64,000 nucleotides of DNA from a virus: the IMG/VR virus record IMGVR_UViG_3300025652_000049, positions 1-64,000 of that record. One strand, 5' to 3'. Of the stretch, positions 37,645-46,766 are shown one piece after another. The first letter of the stretch is position 1. Each line of letters begins with the position of its first letter. The notes under the pieces are model-generated. The model was not told the origin of the DNA, made no database searches, and saw only the letters and a list, made by a program, of their open reading frames with translations. The position numbers and the translations under genes were made by a program.

Positions 37645-39891
37645 TTATTTTACTGATTCTTTTTGCCTACTCTGCTCTCTAGATTTTTCTAAATCAACAT
37701 CAAGCTTTGCTGCTGTTTGACGTTCTTGAGATTGATTTTTCTGAAGACCATCTTGCGCTTTACCATCTTTATAAATGTATGCCACATCTTTGTCTTTTTG
37801 ATAACCATCCCTAGTAAGAGTTCTATCATCTTCCTTGCTTTTGGCTTCTGCTTCCATAGCAGCTTGTGCTTGTTCTGCATCTGCCTTAGCTTGTTCCTCT
37901 CTAAGTTTAGCCATAGAATTAACCATTCTTTGGAAAACAGCTTTCTTTTCATTTGCGCTATCTCCCTCAAATACTTCAATAAGACCTAAAGCCATTTCTG
38001 GCGCCGAGCTATTACCTAATGCAACCTCAGCAGCTCTATCTATGATATCGCTCATTTCTTGGTCTTTTCTTGCATCACCTAGATATATACCCATGTCAGC
38101 AAGGAAAAACTCTTTAAATAATTTTAAGAATTTTGTTTTAAACTCTCCAACTACATACTGCAACACTTCACCTTCTTCATAATCAAATTTCATTTTCATG
38201 ATAGCCTTGCTTAAAATAGCCTGGACAAACTCATCGAATGGTGTATAGAACACTTCAGTACGCGCAGCCGAAGCTCTAATAGCTTTGTCGGTTCCTGTCG
38301 CTGTTTGGTATTGACCAATGTTACCTTCCCTCTCTGGTGTAAACCCAGTGAACTTAGCAGCTAAGTCTTCTATAATAGCAAGACCATTAAATAAATCTTG
38401 AATAACTCCTTTTTGACTGAGGTCTAAACTTGTGAATTGATTGAAGTTTTGTTTTGCTCCTTTGTCTTTAGAATTAAACATAAGAAACTGATCCTTCTTA
38501 ACATGGTGCATTACTCTGTTAAGACCATTTTCATAACCACCTTTAGTAAATGCTTTTGGTGTTTGGGCAGTATCGTATAAAAGAACTTTTGAATTACCAA
38601 CTTTCTTAAGAGCAAGACGAATTTCAAATAACGTTTCCGAAGCTAGTTCTTGAAGCTGATATAATTTAGAAGCCATTGATTTAACTTGAGATGTACCACT
38701 GTCATTATCTCTTACAATAGAAATAACAGGCAGTGTACATGACCAAGGAGCATCTTTCCTTGATAGTCTCTGTTCCATTACCCCCCACTCTAATACAATC
38801 TCTGGGCCCAACATAATACAATGTCTAGGAACTTCACCAATGTATTTTTTGATAGTATCAGTTTTTCTAATTCTATCTCCTTCTTTTAATTTTTTATGAA
38901 ATTTCTGACCTTCCTTATTTTCATTAACCTTAATGTTAACTGTCTTTTGAGACTTCCACATACATTTACTTAAACGAATGCGATTCACTTTGTTGTCAGT
39001 CTTATACCAACCATCATATTTCATTGAAGATGATAGTTGCTCCGAGTCATGAGAGCTAGTGCTTAAAGATGTCATATTCGTGAACATGATATTTATAGAC
39101 TCTTTTTGCCCTTTGTCAAGTTCTGGAAATGTATTGTAAATTTCATTCTGAGTAAGCCACCAACTTTGATAAAAGAACTCATGGTCGTCTTGAACAACTT
39201 TATAAGGATCTAAATCATAGTCACAATCTAAAGGATGTGTGCCGTACATTGTCGTATGTCCTTTAGCTTTATCTAATACAGCGTGTCCTCTATCAGAAAT
39301 AAGGTAATTTCTAAACATACCTTTAAGTTTTTTCTTTTCTCCACGTACATCTAAGAATAAATCTATTAAATCGTTAGCTACTGTTTCAGCTACAGATTTG
39401 AAGTCTTGTGAAAAGAATTCTTCTACATCTTCAGGAAGATCTAAATCTTTTAATGGAGTTTCCGGAGTATAACCCAAATCAGGATTTAACTGTTCGGCTA
39501 TGTCTCTCATAATTTCTTCACCGAGCATTTCAAGTTTCTTCTGAAACTTAGCATTCTTAGAAGATTTGTCCATTGCGTAGGCTCTACTTTTTATAGGTCT
39601 ACGAATAAAATCACCGATCGCTTGTTCTATTTTTGATTGAATAAGAGGGTAAACTATATACTCAATACCTAAATCATATCCATTTGGACAAGTAATTGCT
39701 TGTGCTAATTTAGTTTCTGCAGGGCCAAGTTCGGCATTATAACCGCGAAACATCTTTAAAATATATTTTCTTTGGTCGTCGTAATTAGTGCTTAATGTAA
39801 AAGCAGAGTGAGCAAGATTGTGGTTTACATGCCACTGCTTGTCCTTTAACGATTCTGGTATCGTCTGGTCTGGAATTCCTAAAACACTCAT
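37645..39891 (-). CDS. Portal protein
   Basis: 748 residues, directly downstream of terL (21-base gap), the standard location. It shows the long helical/strand pattern of crAss-like portals: an N-terminal helical segment, a core with EIYNTFPELDKGQKESI, and a Gln/Lys/Glu-rich C-terminal helical tail (about residues 670-748) that would form the barrel or crown. It forms the 12-subunit DNA channel at one vertex. No single motif proves it. The call rests on order, length and overall pattern. Confidence 0.85.
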   Translation of the reverse strand: MSVLGIPDQTIPESLKDKQWHVNHNLAHSAFTLSTNYDDQRKYILKMFRGYNAELGPAETKLAQAITCPNGYDLGIEYIVYPLIQSKIEQAIGDFIRRPIKSRAYAMDKSSKNAKFQKKLEMLGEEIMRDIAEQLNPDLGYTPETPLKDLDLPEDVEEFFSQDFKSVAETVANDLIDLFLDVRGEKKKLKGMFRNYLISDRGHAVLDKAKGHTTMYGTHPLDCDYDLDPYKVVQDDHEFFYQSWWLTQNEIYNTFPELDKGQKESINIMFTNMTSLSTSSHDSEQLSSSMKYDGWYKTDNKVNRIRLSKCMWKSQKTVNIKVNENKEGQKFHKKLKEGDRIRKTDTIKKYIGEVPRHCIMLGPEIVLEWGVMEQRLSRKDAPWSCTLPVISIVRDNDSGTSQVKSMASKLYQLQELASETLFEIRLALKKVGNSKVLLYDTAQTPKAFTKGGYENGLNRVMHHVKKDQFLMFNSKDKGAKQNFNQFTSLDLSQKGVIQDLFNGLAIIEDLAAKFTGFTPEREGNIGQYQTATGTDKAIRASAARTEVFYTPFDEFVQAILSKAIMKMKFDYEEGEVLQYVVGEFKTKFLKLFKEFFLADMGIYLGDARKDQEMSDIIDRAAEVALGNSSAPEMALGLIEVFEGDSANEKKAVFQRMVNSMAKLREEQAKADAEQAQAAMEAEAKSKEDDRTLTRDGYQKDKDVAYIYKDGKAQDGLQKNQSQERQTAAKLDVDLEKSREQSRQKESVK

Positions 39892-39912
39892 AATATATTT
39901 TTTATAAAGGTA

Positions 39913-42090
39913 TTAATTTTCATTCAATTTATTGTGATGCTGTTCAAGTACAAAAGCCATTGGGTCATTTCCGTACTTTTTAAGGATATCTTCACGTTCT
40001 TTTTTAATCTTATTTATAGAACTTACTTTAGCCTGTTCGTAGCTTTTCTTATCTTCTCCGCTGAGGTCGTACTCTGGATTCCATACATTAATCTTCTCTT
40101 GATCAAACCCATCATCATAGTCCTGAGTTTCAGCGTAGGTCTTAAAGATACGAATACCATCTTCAATAACCCAATGCCCCATGTTATCTAAAATATCACC
40201 TTCATACTGAGTATCTTCATCAATACCATCGGTTAAATCTCCAAAACTATCAAGTCTAGAAATAAGAACCATTCCGTAAGCTGAAGCTAAATCGGCATTG
40301 GCATCACCAAAATCAATCAAGTGGTCTAGTATTTCTTCAAACCATATGTTGTTGAAATTCTCATTAACCTCTTTCTTTAGTAATCTTACAATTATTTTAA
40401 AAGCATGTTGGTTAGACATTTTAAATCCATACTGGTTTACTGCTTTTGAATTATAGCCCTCACCACTTAAGTCCGGCCGACCTTTTAAATGCTGTAAAGC
40501 TCCGACATCTTCGAAATGAGTTTTAATTAAAATCTTAGTCCATTCTAACAATACCTCTGAATCATAATAGATAGCAAGTCTTAATGTGTTAGAATAGAAT
40601 TCATCATCATTATCAGAAGTACCCCTATCCATTACATACGCGATAGGCATATTGTAAGGATGAGTAACCCCATGAAAACAACGATATACGATAGTAGCTC
40701 CTAATGAACCAGTACCTTCTGCAACCTCATCATCATAACTATCACAACCGATAATATCAGGATTGTACGCAACCTTTTTCTGATCAACTGGGTCCAGAAG
40801 TTTTTTAATAGTACCAAGTTCTTCATCTTCAATAAATTTAATCTTAGAACCTCTTTGGAAATGAATTTTATCTTCTTCCTTTATGTTTTTTGCTCGAGCA
40901 ATAAGCCTAAGTGTTGTTGGGTCTTTAGTGGTCCACTCTAATCTACCTGTTTGAATTAGGTAAGGACAGTTTTCTAAATTGTTACGTTGCGCATTTAACT
41001 TCTGACGGTTTAATAAACCTCCTGAGTTTTTAATAAAGATTTCAGACTCTTTAAGTGGGTATGACTGAATATGTTTTACGAAGCCTTCTGAATTCTTTTT
41101 TGCTTCACGCTCTGCCTCAATATGTATTCTTGCAGCTTTATGATTGGTACGTCCTGTTCTGAAATCAAAGAATGAAATTGTTTTCTTAGTTTCTTTATCT
41201 GGAATACCATCACCAGGGTAAAAGTCAGTCGCAGAAATAAATACTTTTTTAAGATTGTACACATCCTTATCAGCGTACCACATTTTCTTGTAACCTTTAG
41301 ATCCTTTCTCGATATCACCACCGGTACCATAAACGATTGGAGTTCCAAACTGATTTGAACCATCTTTGAAACAAGGTTCGGTAGATTTGAAAGCTGCTAC
41401 TATATCCGCGAATAAACCAGCCTCTTCAAAAATTACTAATGCTAACGATTTACCCTCAAACCCTGTTGGCTTGGCATACATCGTTTTCATAAACATTTGA
41501 GATAGCAAACCACCTTCCTTTGGTTGCTTGTTATCAATGTACTTATATCCTAGTTTTATTTCCTCACTATTTTTAGTAATGATACCTGAAGCATACTCTG
41601 GACGTACATTATCTAGAAGCGCTTTTACTTTCTCATAGAAATCTTGAGCTTTATCATCTTGCCCAGCTGCTACACCAATCTTACCGTTTTTGTAAAATAA
41701 CAACTCATAGGTTGATGTTGTAGCACCTACCCAAGACAATCCTACCCTACGAGGCTTTCCAACAATAAGACCATGCTTGTGTCTTTTAGCTCCTTTTATT
41801 TCATCAAAAAGCCTACGATCTAACTCCCGATAAAATGGGTAATCATAGGACTTTCTTGTAGCTCCTTTTTTAAGAAGCTCAATTTTACACATGTTCAAAT
41901 AGAAGTAATGCTCATTGGATATCGATGGCATAAACCTCGAAGGCTTATATCCATTAAGACAGCGATTATCCTGTTCATCCCAAAAATCATCATATGCTAA
42001 AGTACCAGGATTAAAATCTGGTATTGGCATTTCGACTAATGGCCGATAAAGAGTACTATCAAATTTATTCCAATCTATATTTACTTCCAT
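39913..42090 (-). CDS. terL: Terminase large subunit
   Basis: 725 residues. ATPase motifs: GKPRRVGLSW at 111-120 (Walker A variant), LALVIFEEAG at 216-225 (Walker B with catalytic Glu), TGGD at 256-259 (coupling motif). The nuclease half begins near residue 440 with DIIGCDSYDDE, which gives the first RNase H-fold acidic residues. The protein pumps DNA into the prohead and cuts the concatemer. Order terL-portal-scaffold-capsid is conserved in crAss-like phages. An 80-base gap upstream (42091-42170) is unusually G+C-rich. Confidence 0.95.
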   Translation of the reverse strand: MEVNIDWNKFDSTLYRPLVEMPIPDFNPGTLAYDDFWDEQDNRCLNGYKPSRFMPSISNEHYFYLNMCKIELLKKGATRKSYDYPFYRELDRRLFDEIKGAKRHKHGLIVGKPRRVGLSWVGATTSTYELLFYKNGKIGVAAGQDDKAQDFYEKVKALLDNVRPEYASGIITKNSEEIKLGYKYIDNKQPKEGGLLSQMFMKTMYAKPTGFEGKSLALVIFEEAGLFADIVAAFKSTEPCFKDGSNQFGTPIVYGTGGDIEKGSKGYKKMWYADKDVYNLKKVFISATDFYPGDGIPDKETKKTISFFDFRTGRTNHKAARIHIEAEREAKKNSEGFVKHIQSYPLKESEIFIKNSGGLLNRQKLNAQRNNLENCPYLIQTGRLEWTTKDPTTLRLIARAKNIKEEDKIHFQRGSKIKFIEDEELGTIKKLLDPVDQKKVAYNPDIIGCDSYDDEVAEGTGSLGATIVYRCFHGVTHPYNMPIAYVMDRGTSDNDDEFYSNTLRLAIYYDSEVLLEWTKILIKTHFEDVGALQHLKGRPDLSGEGYNSKAVNQYGFKMSNQHAFKIIVRLLKKEVNENFNNIWFEEILDHLIDFGDANADLASAYGMVLISRLDSFGDLTDGIDEDTQYEGDILDNMGHWVIEDGIRIFKTYAETQDYDDGFDQEKINVWNPEYDLSGEDKKSYEQAKVSSINKIKKEREDILKKYGNDPMAFVLEQHHNKLNEN

Positions 42091-42170
42091 ATAGTGACAC
42101 TAAAAAAACAAAGACACCAGCAGTCTCCCACCGATGCCCCTGCACAGAAAACTGATAAAACGCGAATTTC
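42091..42170 (-). other. G+C-rich leader before terL
   Basis: 80 bases without a gene. The centre (about 42118-42140) is much richer in G+C than the surroundings and can form a weak GCAG/CTGC stem on the minus strand. TGTCTTTG, one base off TAnnTTTG, is the closest promoter-like box. No confident function. Confidence 0.3.
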
Positions 42171-42767
42171 TCATCTGACTTTCTGATAAAAAGAATTCTT
42201 CTTATCTACAAGCTGTTCCAATCTAGACAAAGTATATCCTTGCTTAACTGGTGACTTCTCATAAATATCTTTTCCTTGTACTTGTTCTTCAAAATATTTT
42301 ATATCTGCATTTATATCACGAAGCTCTTTAGCTACGGTTGCAGGATTTCTAAATGTAAGTTCTTCCCCATTAGGACCTTTATGGCCTTTGCCATACATTT
42401 TCTCAGACTCACTAAACTCCCTAAGCTTATTCACTTTCCTTTGGTAATGTATCTTACCTTCCTCAAGAGTTGGGTCGTATTGCAAAGCATCGTATTTAAT
42501 CAACGCGTCCTGAATCTCCTTTCTTTTCCAAATAAACTTGTCACGCTCGCCAGTAACCTCTTCCATTGCAGCTCTAGGTCTGTCCTTCATGTTATAGAAT
42601 CTCTTCGGAGATTGATAGTCAGCTACGAGAGCAATCGCAGTTAAGCACTGAAGACCTAATTCTTCAATGTCTAATATAACACGAAATTCTTTAATAGCAA
42701 GTAAACCATCATTGTTTTCTCCAAGCTCTAAAAGACCGGTCTTTGGGTTTATGGATACTAAATACAT
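42171..42767 (-). CDS. Conserved gene next to terminase, unknown
   Basis: 198 residues with a beta-rich N-terminal third (MYLVSINPKTGLLELGENNDG) and two long charged helical regions (about 85-125 and 140-195). Its place directly before terL raises the possibility of a terminase small subunit or packaging accessory, but no helix-turn-helix is evident. The start overlaps a TAAATTTG box (42772-42779) that would leave almost no leader. Confidence 0.7.
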   Translation of the reverse strand: MYLVSINPKTGLLELGENNDGLLAIKEFRVILDIEELGLQCLTAIALVADYQSPKRFYNMKDRPRAAMEEVTGERDKFIWKRKEIQDALIKYDALQYDPTLEEGKIHYQRKVNKLREFSESEKMYGKGHKGPNGEELTFRNPATVAKELRDINADIKYFEEQVQGKDIYEKSPVKQGYTLSRLEQLVDKKNSFYQKVR

Positions 42768-42780
42768 TTGTCAAATTTAT

Positions 42781-42812
42781 AAAAAAATAAGGGAACCATT
42801 TGGATCCCCTGT
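42781..42812 (-). terminator. Intrinsic terminator between small-gene cluster and packaging genes
   Basis: On the minus strand GGGGATCC, loop AAAT, GGTTCCC then TTATTTTTTT (arms at plus positions 802-808 and 791-797 of this kb). One internal A-A mismatch. It separates the chaperonin/KTSC transcript from the terminase block. Confidence 0.75.
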
Positions 42813-42815
42813 TTT

Positions 42816-43136
42816 TCATTTGAATATATCATTACTGGCATACTCTTTCATTTTTCTTTCTATTGCACGACGATCTAAAAAGACTTGGTATCTTTCATTT
42901 ATTATTTCACAGAAATCAGCAATTTTTTTTTCAGGATATATAAATTTTAAAAACTCCACAAGCCAACCTATTTTATAAATAGTCTTGTTTTTATTGCTTT
43001 TGAACTTAGAAGGAATGATAAAAATTAAATCTCCTTTCATTTCACTTTTAAGTAAAGTTTCTAAATCTTGAGGAAAAAGCCTTTCAATATCAGAAACATT
43101 TTCTATTATAAATCCTGTGTGTTTAAATGAAATCAT
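42816..43136 (-). CDS. Small protein with possible helix-turn-helix, unknown
   Basis: 106 residues. N-terminal half mixed alpha/beta. The C-terminal half (WLVEFLKFIYPEKKIADFCEIINERYQVFLDRRAIERKMKEY) is two or three basic helices with a spacing that recalls the C-terminal DNA-binding part of RteC-type proteins of Bacteroides elements. That resemblance is weak. It overlaps the neighbouring gene by one base and ends just before a terminator. Confidence 0.6.
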   Translation of the reverse strand: MISFKHTGFIIENVSDIERLFPQDLETLLKSEMKGDLIFIIPSKFKSNKNKTIYKIGWLVEFLKFIYPEKKIADFCEIINERYQVFLDRRAIERKMKEYASNDIFK

Positions 43137-43534
43137 TAATCGTCTTTTACAATTTTAAAATTAGATTTAGGCTTAGATTTTATAGAAGGTTTTAAGTCCT
43201 TTTTTTCTTTAAGCTTAAACATCCTGTCTCTTTCTTGCTCAAAAGCTTCTGAGATCCTAGCCATATCATCAGACAAAGTTACATCTTTTCCGAATTGTCC
43301 TCTTACACGTTTGCAAATTTCTTTATCAATCGATGCGCTGGCTTCATTATTCTTTCCAAGCTTAAAGTGAAATTCTTTTTCAATCTTACTTACATATCCC
43401 GGACTTACCTCGCCAGTCTTTGCTAATGTTTCAGCTTCTTGAAATAAACCATATAGTGATCTACTTGTAAACTCAAGTAACTGTTGGTAATTTAATAATA
43501 CGGATGTTGGTATTTCTGTTATTTTTTTAGCCAT
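43136..43534 (-). CDS. Small helical protein, unknown
   Basis: 132 residues, largely helical, with a strongly basic C-terminal tail (LKPSIKSKPKSNFKIVKDD). No membrane segment, signal or motif recognised. Overlaps the KTSC gene by eight bases and the next gene by one base. Possible terminase-small-like DNA-binding protein by size, charge and nearness to terL, without direct evidence. Confidence 0.6.
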   Translation of the reverse strand: MAKKITEIPTSVLLNYQQLLEFTSRSLYGLFQEAETLAKTGEVSPGYVSKIEKEFHFKLGKNNEASASIDKEICKRVRGQFGKDVTLSDDMARISEAFEQERDRMFKLKEKKDLKPSIKSKPKSNFKIVKDD

Positions 43535-43775
43535 TGTGAATTTTTGTTGCGTTAATACTTCTTTTTATAACACTATGAAAATGCTTTCCTTTACTTTCGG
43601 ATTCATAGAAATTATCATAATCTTCTTGAGTTGATGGACTGTATCTATAAATACTTCCATTACCAAATCTAATATATATTGCTTTTCCTGAAGCAGTATG
43701 TCCAATCTCTTTAATTTGAGAACTTGCAACTTCCTCTGTTTGCAAGTCCTCTTCTTTTGCGTAGCTACTTATCAT
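43527..43775 (-). CDS. KTSC-domain protein
   Basis: 82 residues. From residue 17: SSQIKEIGHTASGKAIYIRFGNG then YRYSPSTQEDYDNFYESESKGKHFHSVIKR, the pattern of the KTSC domain (small, often beside lysyl-tRNA synthetase or in phages). KTSC proteins have been linked to RNA or nucleic-acid binding, and the biochemical role is not settled. It overlaps the chaperonin gene by four bases (43772-43775) and is therefore coupled to it. Confidence 0.8.
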   Translation of the reverse strand: MISSYAKEEDLQTEEVASSQIKEIGHTASGKAIYIRFGNGSIYRYSPSTQEDYDNFYESESKGKHFHSVIKRSINATKIHNG

Positions 43776-45430
43776 CCGAACATTGGATTAGGACTCGTAG
43801 TTTTACTGTAAACCGATGGGTCAATTATTACACACTCTGTTGTCAATAGCATTCCAGAAATAGAACCTGCGTTTTGCAAAGCTACTCGCGTAACCTTTAC
43901 TGGATCTATAATTCCTTGTTTAATCATACTCTCAACAAAGACACCAGCTCTAGCATCATAACCATGTTCCCAATTATTTTGACAATTGTCAAAATCTTCT
44001 AAATCTATTTCTTCAACTCCTACATTACTTATTATCTGATTAAATGGAGATTTAATAGCTTCCATCACAATATCAATACCAGCCTGTAAAGATGGATTAT
44101 TGTTTCTTGTTTCAATTTCCATCTTGCTTAATGATAGCAAAGCCGTTCCACCACCGGGAATAATACCTTCCTGAACAGCGTTCTTAGTCGCGTGCAAAGC
44201 ATCGTTAATCCTATGCTGCTTTTCTAGAAACTCTGTGTCTGAATAAGCACCAAGATTTATATAAGCTACACCATCAGTAAGCCTAGAGATACGCATATGT
44301 AATATGTTTTTCTCATAAGGAGTTGTTACAGTTTTTATTTTTTCTCGTAAAGAATCTGCTCTTTCTTCCATTTGCTTACGAACCTTCGCTCTGTATTCTT
44401 TTGTTCCAGCTACGCCTTTAATGGAAGTATATTGTAAACCAACACTAATGCCTTTTGCTTTTGGTAAAGAAGCCATTACATCCTCTTTAGCAAGACTATT
44501 AAACTGAACACCTTCTTCTTTAAGAAACGGAGCTTTGCCAAGGGCAGAACCTATATCTCTAAGAGTATGCATTTGCTCATCACCGAAGTCTGGAGCTACA
44601 CACACGCATACTTTAAAGTTTGCCTTTGCGACATTAGTAACTAACATTGACAATACAACATCATCGATTTTAGGAACTACAATAAGTAAATTAGCCGTTT
44701 CTTCATTAACAGTTTCTAACAAATGATTGAAGTTCTCACTTACATCTGTAAGAGGCTCATTACTAAGATACACATAGGTTTCGTCAAACTCACAAGTCTC
44801 GTTCTTCATGTCTGTCATAAAGTAAGGAGAAGCTAACCCCATTGGTAAGTTCATTCCTTGAATTGTAGTCAAATACGTTTCATATGTTCTAGATCGTTTG
44901 ATGTTTACGATACCTTGCTTTCCAGCAGCTTCGTAAGCTTGAATAACTAAATCTGCAATTTCCTCATCGTTATTAGAAGATATCAAAGCAACTTGCTTTA
45001 ACATTTTTGGAGAATCTTTAACCGAAATAGATTTTGACTCTAAGGCATCTACAATTAATGAAATACACTTATCAATACCTCTTTTAACTTCTAAGCGGTT
45101 GAGGTTTTTATCTAAGTTAACTCCAGCTTTGAAAATAGCTGCGGCCAAAACTGTTGCAGTCGTGGTACCATCTCCTGCTAGTTCATCAGATTTGTTGGCA
45201 ACATCCTGAACCGATTCTATAGCAACCATCTCAATAGGTACGTCAGAGAAAACTTCTCTAGCAACTGTTACTCCATCCTTAACCGAGAAAGGACGAGCCT
45301 CACCTTTTACCCTAATCAGAACATTAGATCCGCTTGGACCCAATGTAACCTTTACCGCTTTTTCAATTTGTTCAAGACCCGAAAGCAATCCTTTACGAGC
45401 CTCATCACCATATATAATATTTTTGTTCAT
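43772..45430 (-). CDS. groEL: Phage-encoded GroEL-type chaperonin (HSP60)
   Basis: 552 residues, close to bacterial GroEL (about 545). ATP-site motifs keep GroEL numbering: KVTLGPSG at 27-34, DGVTV at 52-56 with Asp52, GDGTTT at 86-91 with Asp87. Later NDALHATKNAVQEGIIPGGGTALL carries the third catalytic Asp, and the C-terminal DPVKVTRVALQNAGSISGMLL is classic. The C-terminus NPMFG lacks the usual GGM repeats, so the cavity floor may differ. It lies four codons from the KTSC gene and follows the Lys-rich gene (45431), with a GroES-like gene just upstream. Likely folds phage capsid or giant cargo proteins. Confidence 0.97.
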   Translation of the reverse strand: MNKNIIYGDEARKGLLSGLEQIEKAVKVTLGPSGSNVLIRVKGEARPFSVKDGVTVAREVFSDVPIEMVAIESVQDVANKSDELAGDGTTTATVLAAAIFKAGVNLDKNLNRLEVKRGIDKCISLIVDALESKSISVKDSPKMLKQVALISSNNDEEIADLVIQAYEAAGKQGIVNIKRSRTYETYLTTIQGMNLPMGLASPYFMTDMKNETCEFDETYVYLSNEPLTDVSENFNHLLETVNEETANLLIVVPKIDDVVLSMLVTNVAKANFKVCVCVAPDFGDEQMHTLRDIGSALGKAPFLKEEGVQFNSLAKEDVMASLPKAKGISVGLQYTSIKGVAGTKEYRAKVRKQMEERADSLREKIKTVTTPYEKNILHMRISRLTDGVAYINLGAYSDTEFLEKQHRINDALHATKNAVQEGIIPGGGTALLSLSKMEIETRNNNPSLQAGIDIVMEAIKSPFNQIISNVGVEEIDLEDFDNCQNNWEHGYDARAGVFVESMIKQGIIDPVKVTRVALQNAGSISGMLLTTECVIIDPSVYSKTTSPNPMFG

Positions 45431-46147
45431 TTATTTTCTAAGTTTTGCGAGTTTATATCCTAATTCAAAACGTGCTTCACAATAATGTGACCAAGCATTA
45501 GTAATACTAACATTTACTTTAACTGCATCTTTAAAATAACCGTTTGTACCATTTTCATAACAAGCAGCAATTAAAGAATATATAGACTTTTTAATACTAG
45601 ATATTCCTTCGCGTGCTTCTAATGTAGCTTCTAAAGAACCAAGAAGACTAAACTCACGAACATCAGCAGCAATCTCTTTATCTTCTTTTACAACATCTGT
45701 AGTAGCAGGAATATCAAATGCTGTTTTAACCTCAACATTATAAGGATTCTGTGTTCCAATAGCACCAAGTAGTTGGCCCAACCAAGCTCTACCGTTATTC
45801 ATAGAATCATTTAAAGAAGCACTAAAAATGTTTCGATTTCCTAAAATAATCTTTTGCATCCTGTCAGCATTCTTACGAATCTCTTTGATGTGCTCAATTA
45901 ATTCTGAATTAGGATTAATAGTTTCATCACTAAGGTCTGGAGATTTTGTTTCACTCATTGCCTTAGCAATCTGAGCATTCTCTTTAGCACCATCGATAAC
46001 CTGTTCTTCATCAAGAATAATAGGATCCACAACTGGAACATCAAATGCAACCACATCTTCTTTTTTAACCATAGCTTTCTTTTTAGCTACTGGCTTTTTA
46101 GCTACTGGCTTTTTTGCTTTGTCTTCATTACTTTTTTTAGCAGACAT
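45431..46147 (-). CDS. Conserved Lys-rich protein between GroES-like and GroEL genes
   Basis: 238 residues. Residues about 3-30 are a basic repeat of AKKPVAKK type, then an acidic stretch, then helical segments (SELIEHIKEIRKNADRMQKIILGNRN and SLLGSLEATLEAREGISSIKKSIYSLI). It could bind DNA or RNA through the Lys-rich arm. Its stop is directly followed by the GroEL start, so it is in the same transcript. No family name can be given; similar-looking proteins occur in Bacteroidota phages. Confidence 0.75.
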   Translation of the reverse strand: MSAKKSNEDKAKKPVAKKPVAKKKAMVKKEDVVAFDVPVVDPIILDEEQVIDGAKENAQIAKAMSETKSPDLSDETINPNSELIEHIKEIRKNADRMQKIILGNRNIFSASLNDSMNNGRAWLGQLLGAIGTQNPYNVEVKTAFDIPATTDVVKEDKEIAADVREFSLLGSLEATLEAREGISSIKKSIYSLIAACYENGTNGYFKDAVKVNVSITNAWSHYCEARFELGYKLAKLRK

Positions 46148-46163
46148 AATAAATTATTTTAAA

Positions 46164-46499
46164 TTAAACTTCCTTGAAAATATACTCATCTAAACGAATA
46201 GCAATAACAGCTTCTTTCGTTACATTTAAAAAACGCTCCCTTTCTCCAACACCAGGAAACTTCATCATCGTTGAAACATGACTGTGATAAAAAACAACAC
46301 AACCAACTGCCGCCGCATTACCCTGTTCACCAACAGCCTCAATCACTCCTACATCATATAGATACTCTTCCGCATCCGATGTAGAGAACTGACTAGAATT
46401 CTTATTCTTATAATAATCTTCTAGAGGGGTAACCAATAAATTAGTCTCTCCGACCCAAATACCTTCTAGCCCTTTAATAACACTCATTACTTTATTCAT
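46164..46499 (-). CDS. GroES-like co-chaperonin
   Basis: 111 residues, slightly longer than GroES (97). GVIEAVG at 51-57 and AVGCVVFYHSH at 64-74 correspond to the G-x-V-x-A-V-G and V-G-D-x-V-x-F core of GroES. The last strand ends LNVTKEAVIAIRLDE, like the GroES V-x-E-x-D-I-L-A-I end. Residues about 25-43 are hydrophilic (EDYYKNKNSSQFSTSD), where the GroEL-binding mobile loop would lie. It is the first gene of the operon ending in GroEL and has a clear promoter 24-55 bases upstream. T4 gp31 is a precedent for a highly diverged phage co-chaperonin. Sequence identity is low, so this rests on pattern plus context. Confidence 0.75.
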   Translation of the reverse strand: MNKVMSVIKGLEGIWVGETNLLVTPLEDYYKNKNSSQFSTSDAEEYLYDVGVIEAVGEQGNAAAVGCVVFYHSHVSTMMKFPGVGERERFLNVTKEAVIAIRLDEYIFKEV

Positions 46500-46522
46500 A
46501 AAATATTATTTATAATTTTTAA

Positions 46523-46554
46523 CAAATCTACGCCTATTAGACGTAATCCGCAAA
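46523..46554 (-). promoter_or_regulatory. Promoter of the chaperonin / late operon (Bacteroidota type)
   Basis: On the minus strand TTTG (46554-46551), 20 bases, then TAGATTTG (46530-46523), matching TTTG-N20-TAnnTTTG. The start codon of the GroES-like gene is 24 bases downstream. The inverted repeat at 46529-46545 fills the spacer next to the -7 box, so a bound protein would act on this promoter. Confidence 0.7.
46529..46545. promoter_or_regulatory. Operator-like inverted repeat, copy A
   Basis: TACGCC-TATTA-GACGTA (one mismatch in a TACGTC-N5-GACGTA inverted repeat). Copy B is at 47594-47610. Both overlap the TA of a minus-strand -7 box. Confidence 0.6.
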
Positions 46555-46616
46555 CTTTTATAATAGTACATCCATACATCCCCTTTTCCTCCACATACAT
46601 CATAACCTATTATAAT

Positions 46617-46647
46617 AAAAAACCACCTGCCGAAACAGGTGGAAAAA
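46617..46647 (-). terminator. Intrinsic terminator
   Basis: CCACCTG (46623-46629) and CAGGTGG (46636-46642) with a GAAA-type loop, followed on the minus strand by a T-run (plus A-run 46617-46622). Second of two terminators downstream of the secreted-protein gene at 46767-47120. Confidence 0.8.
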
Positions 46648-46694
46648 GTATTGAGTTAATTAAAACTACATTCATTATAGCAAGTGCAAGATAC

Positions 46695-46726
46695 AAAAAA
46701 AAGCCTAACACGAATGCAAGGCTTTA
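46695..46726 (-). terminator. Intrinsic terminator
   Basis: AAAGCCT (46700-46706) and AGGCTTT (46719-46725) with a 12-base loop and an eight-base T-run on the minus strand. It lies about 40 bases after the stop of the gene at 46767-47120. With the hairpin at 46617-46647 it insulates that gene from the late-operon promoter. Confidence 0.8.
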
Positions 46727-46766
46727 AATTCAAATATTTAGATATCCATTATGTCCTTAGACGCAC

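Noticed and set aside
37630-42779. Repeated CAAATTTATAAAAAA (37630-37644 and 42772-42786) as strong late promoters
   Set aside because: Contains a TAAATTTG box on the minus strand, but no -33 TTG is found and one copy would leave almost no leader. Mentioned in gene entries, not called.
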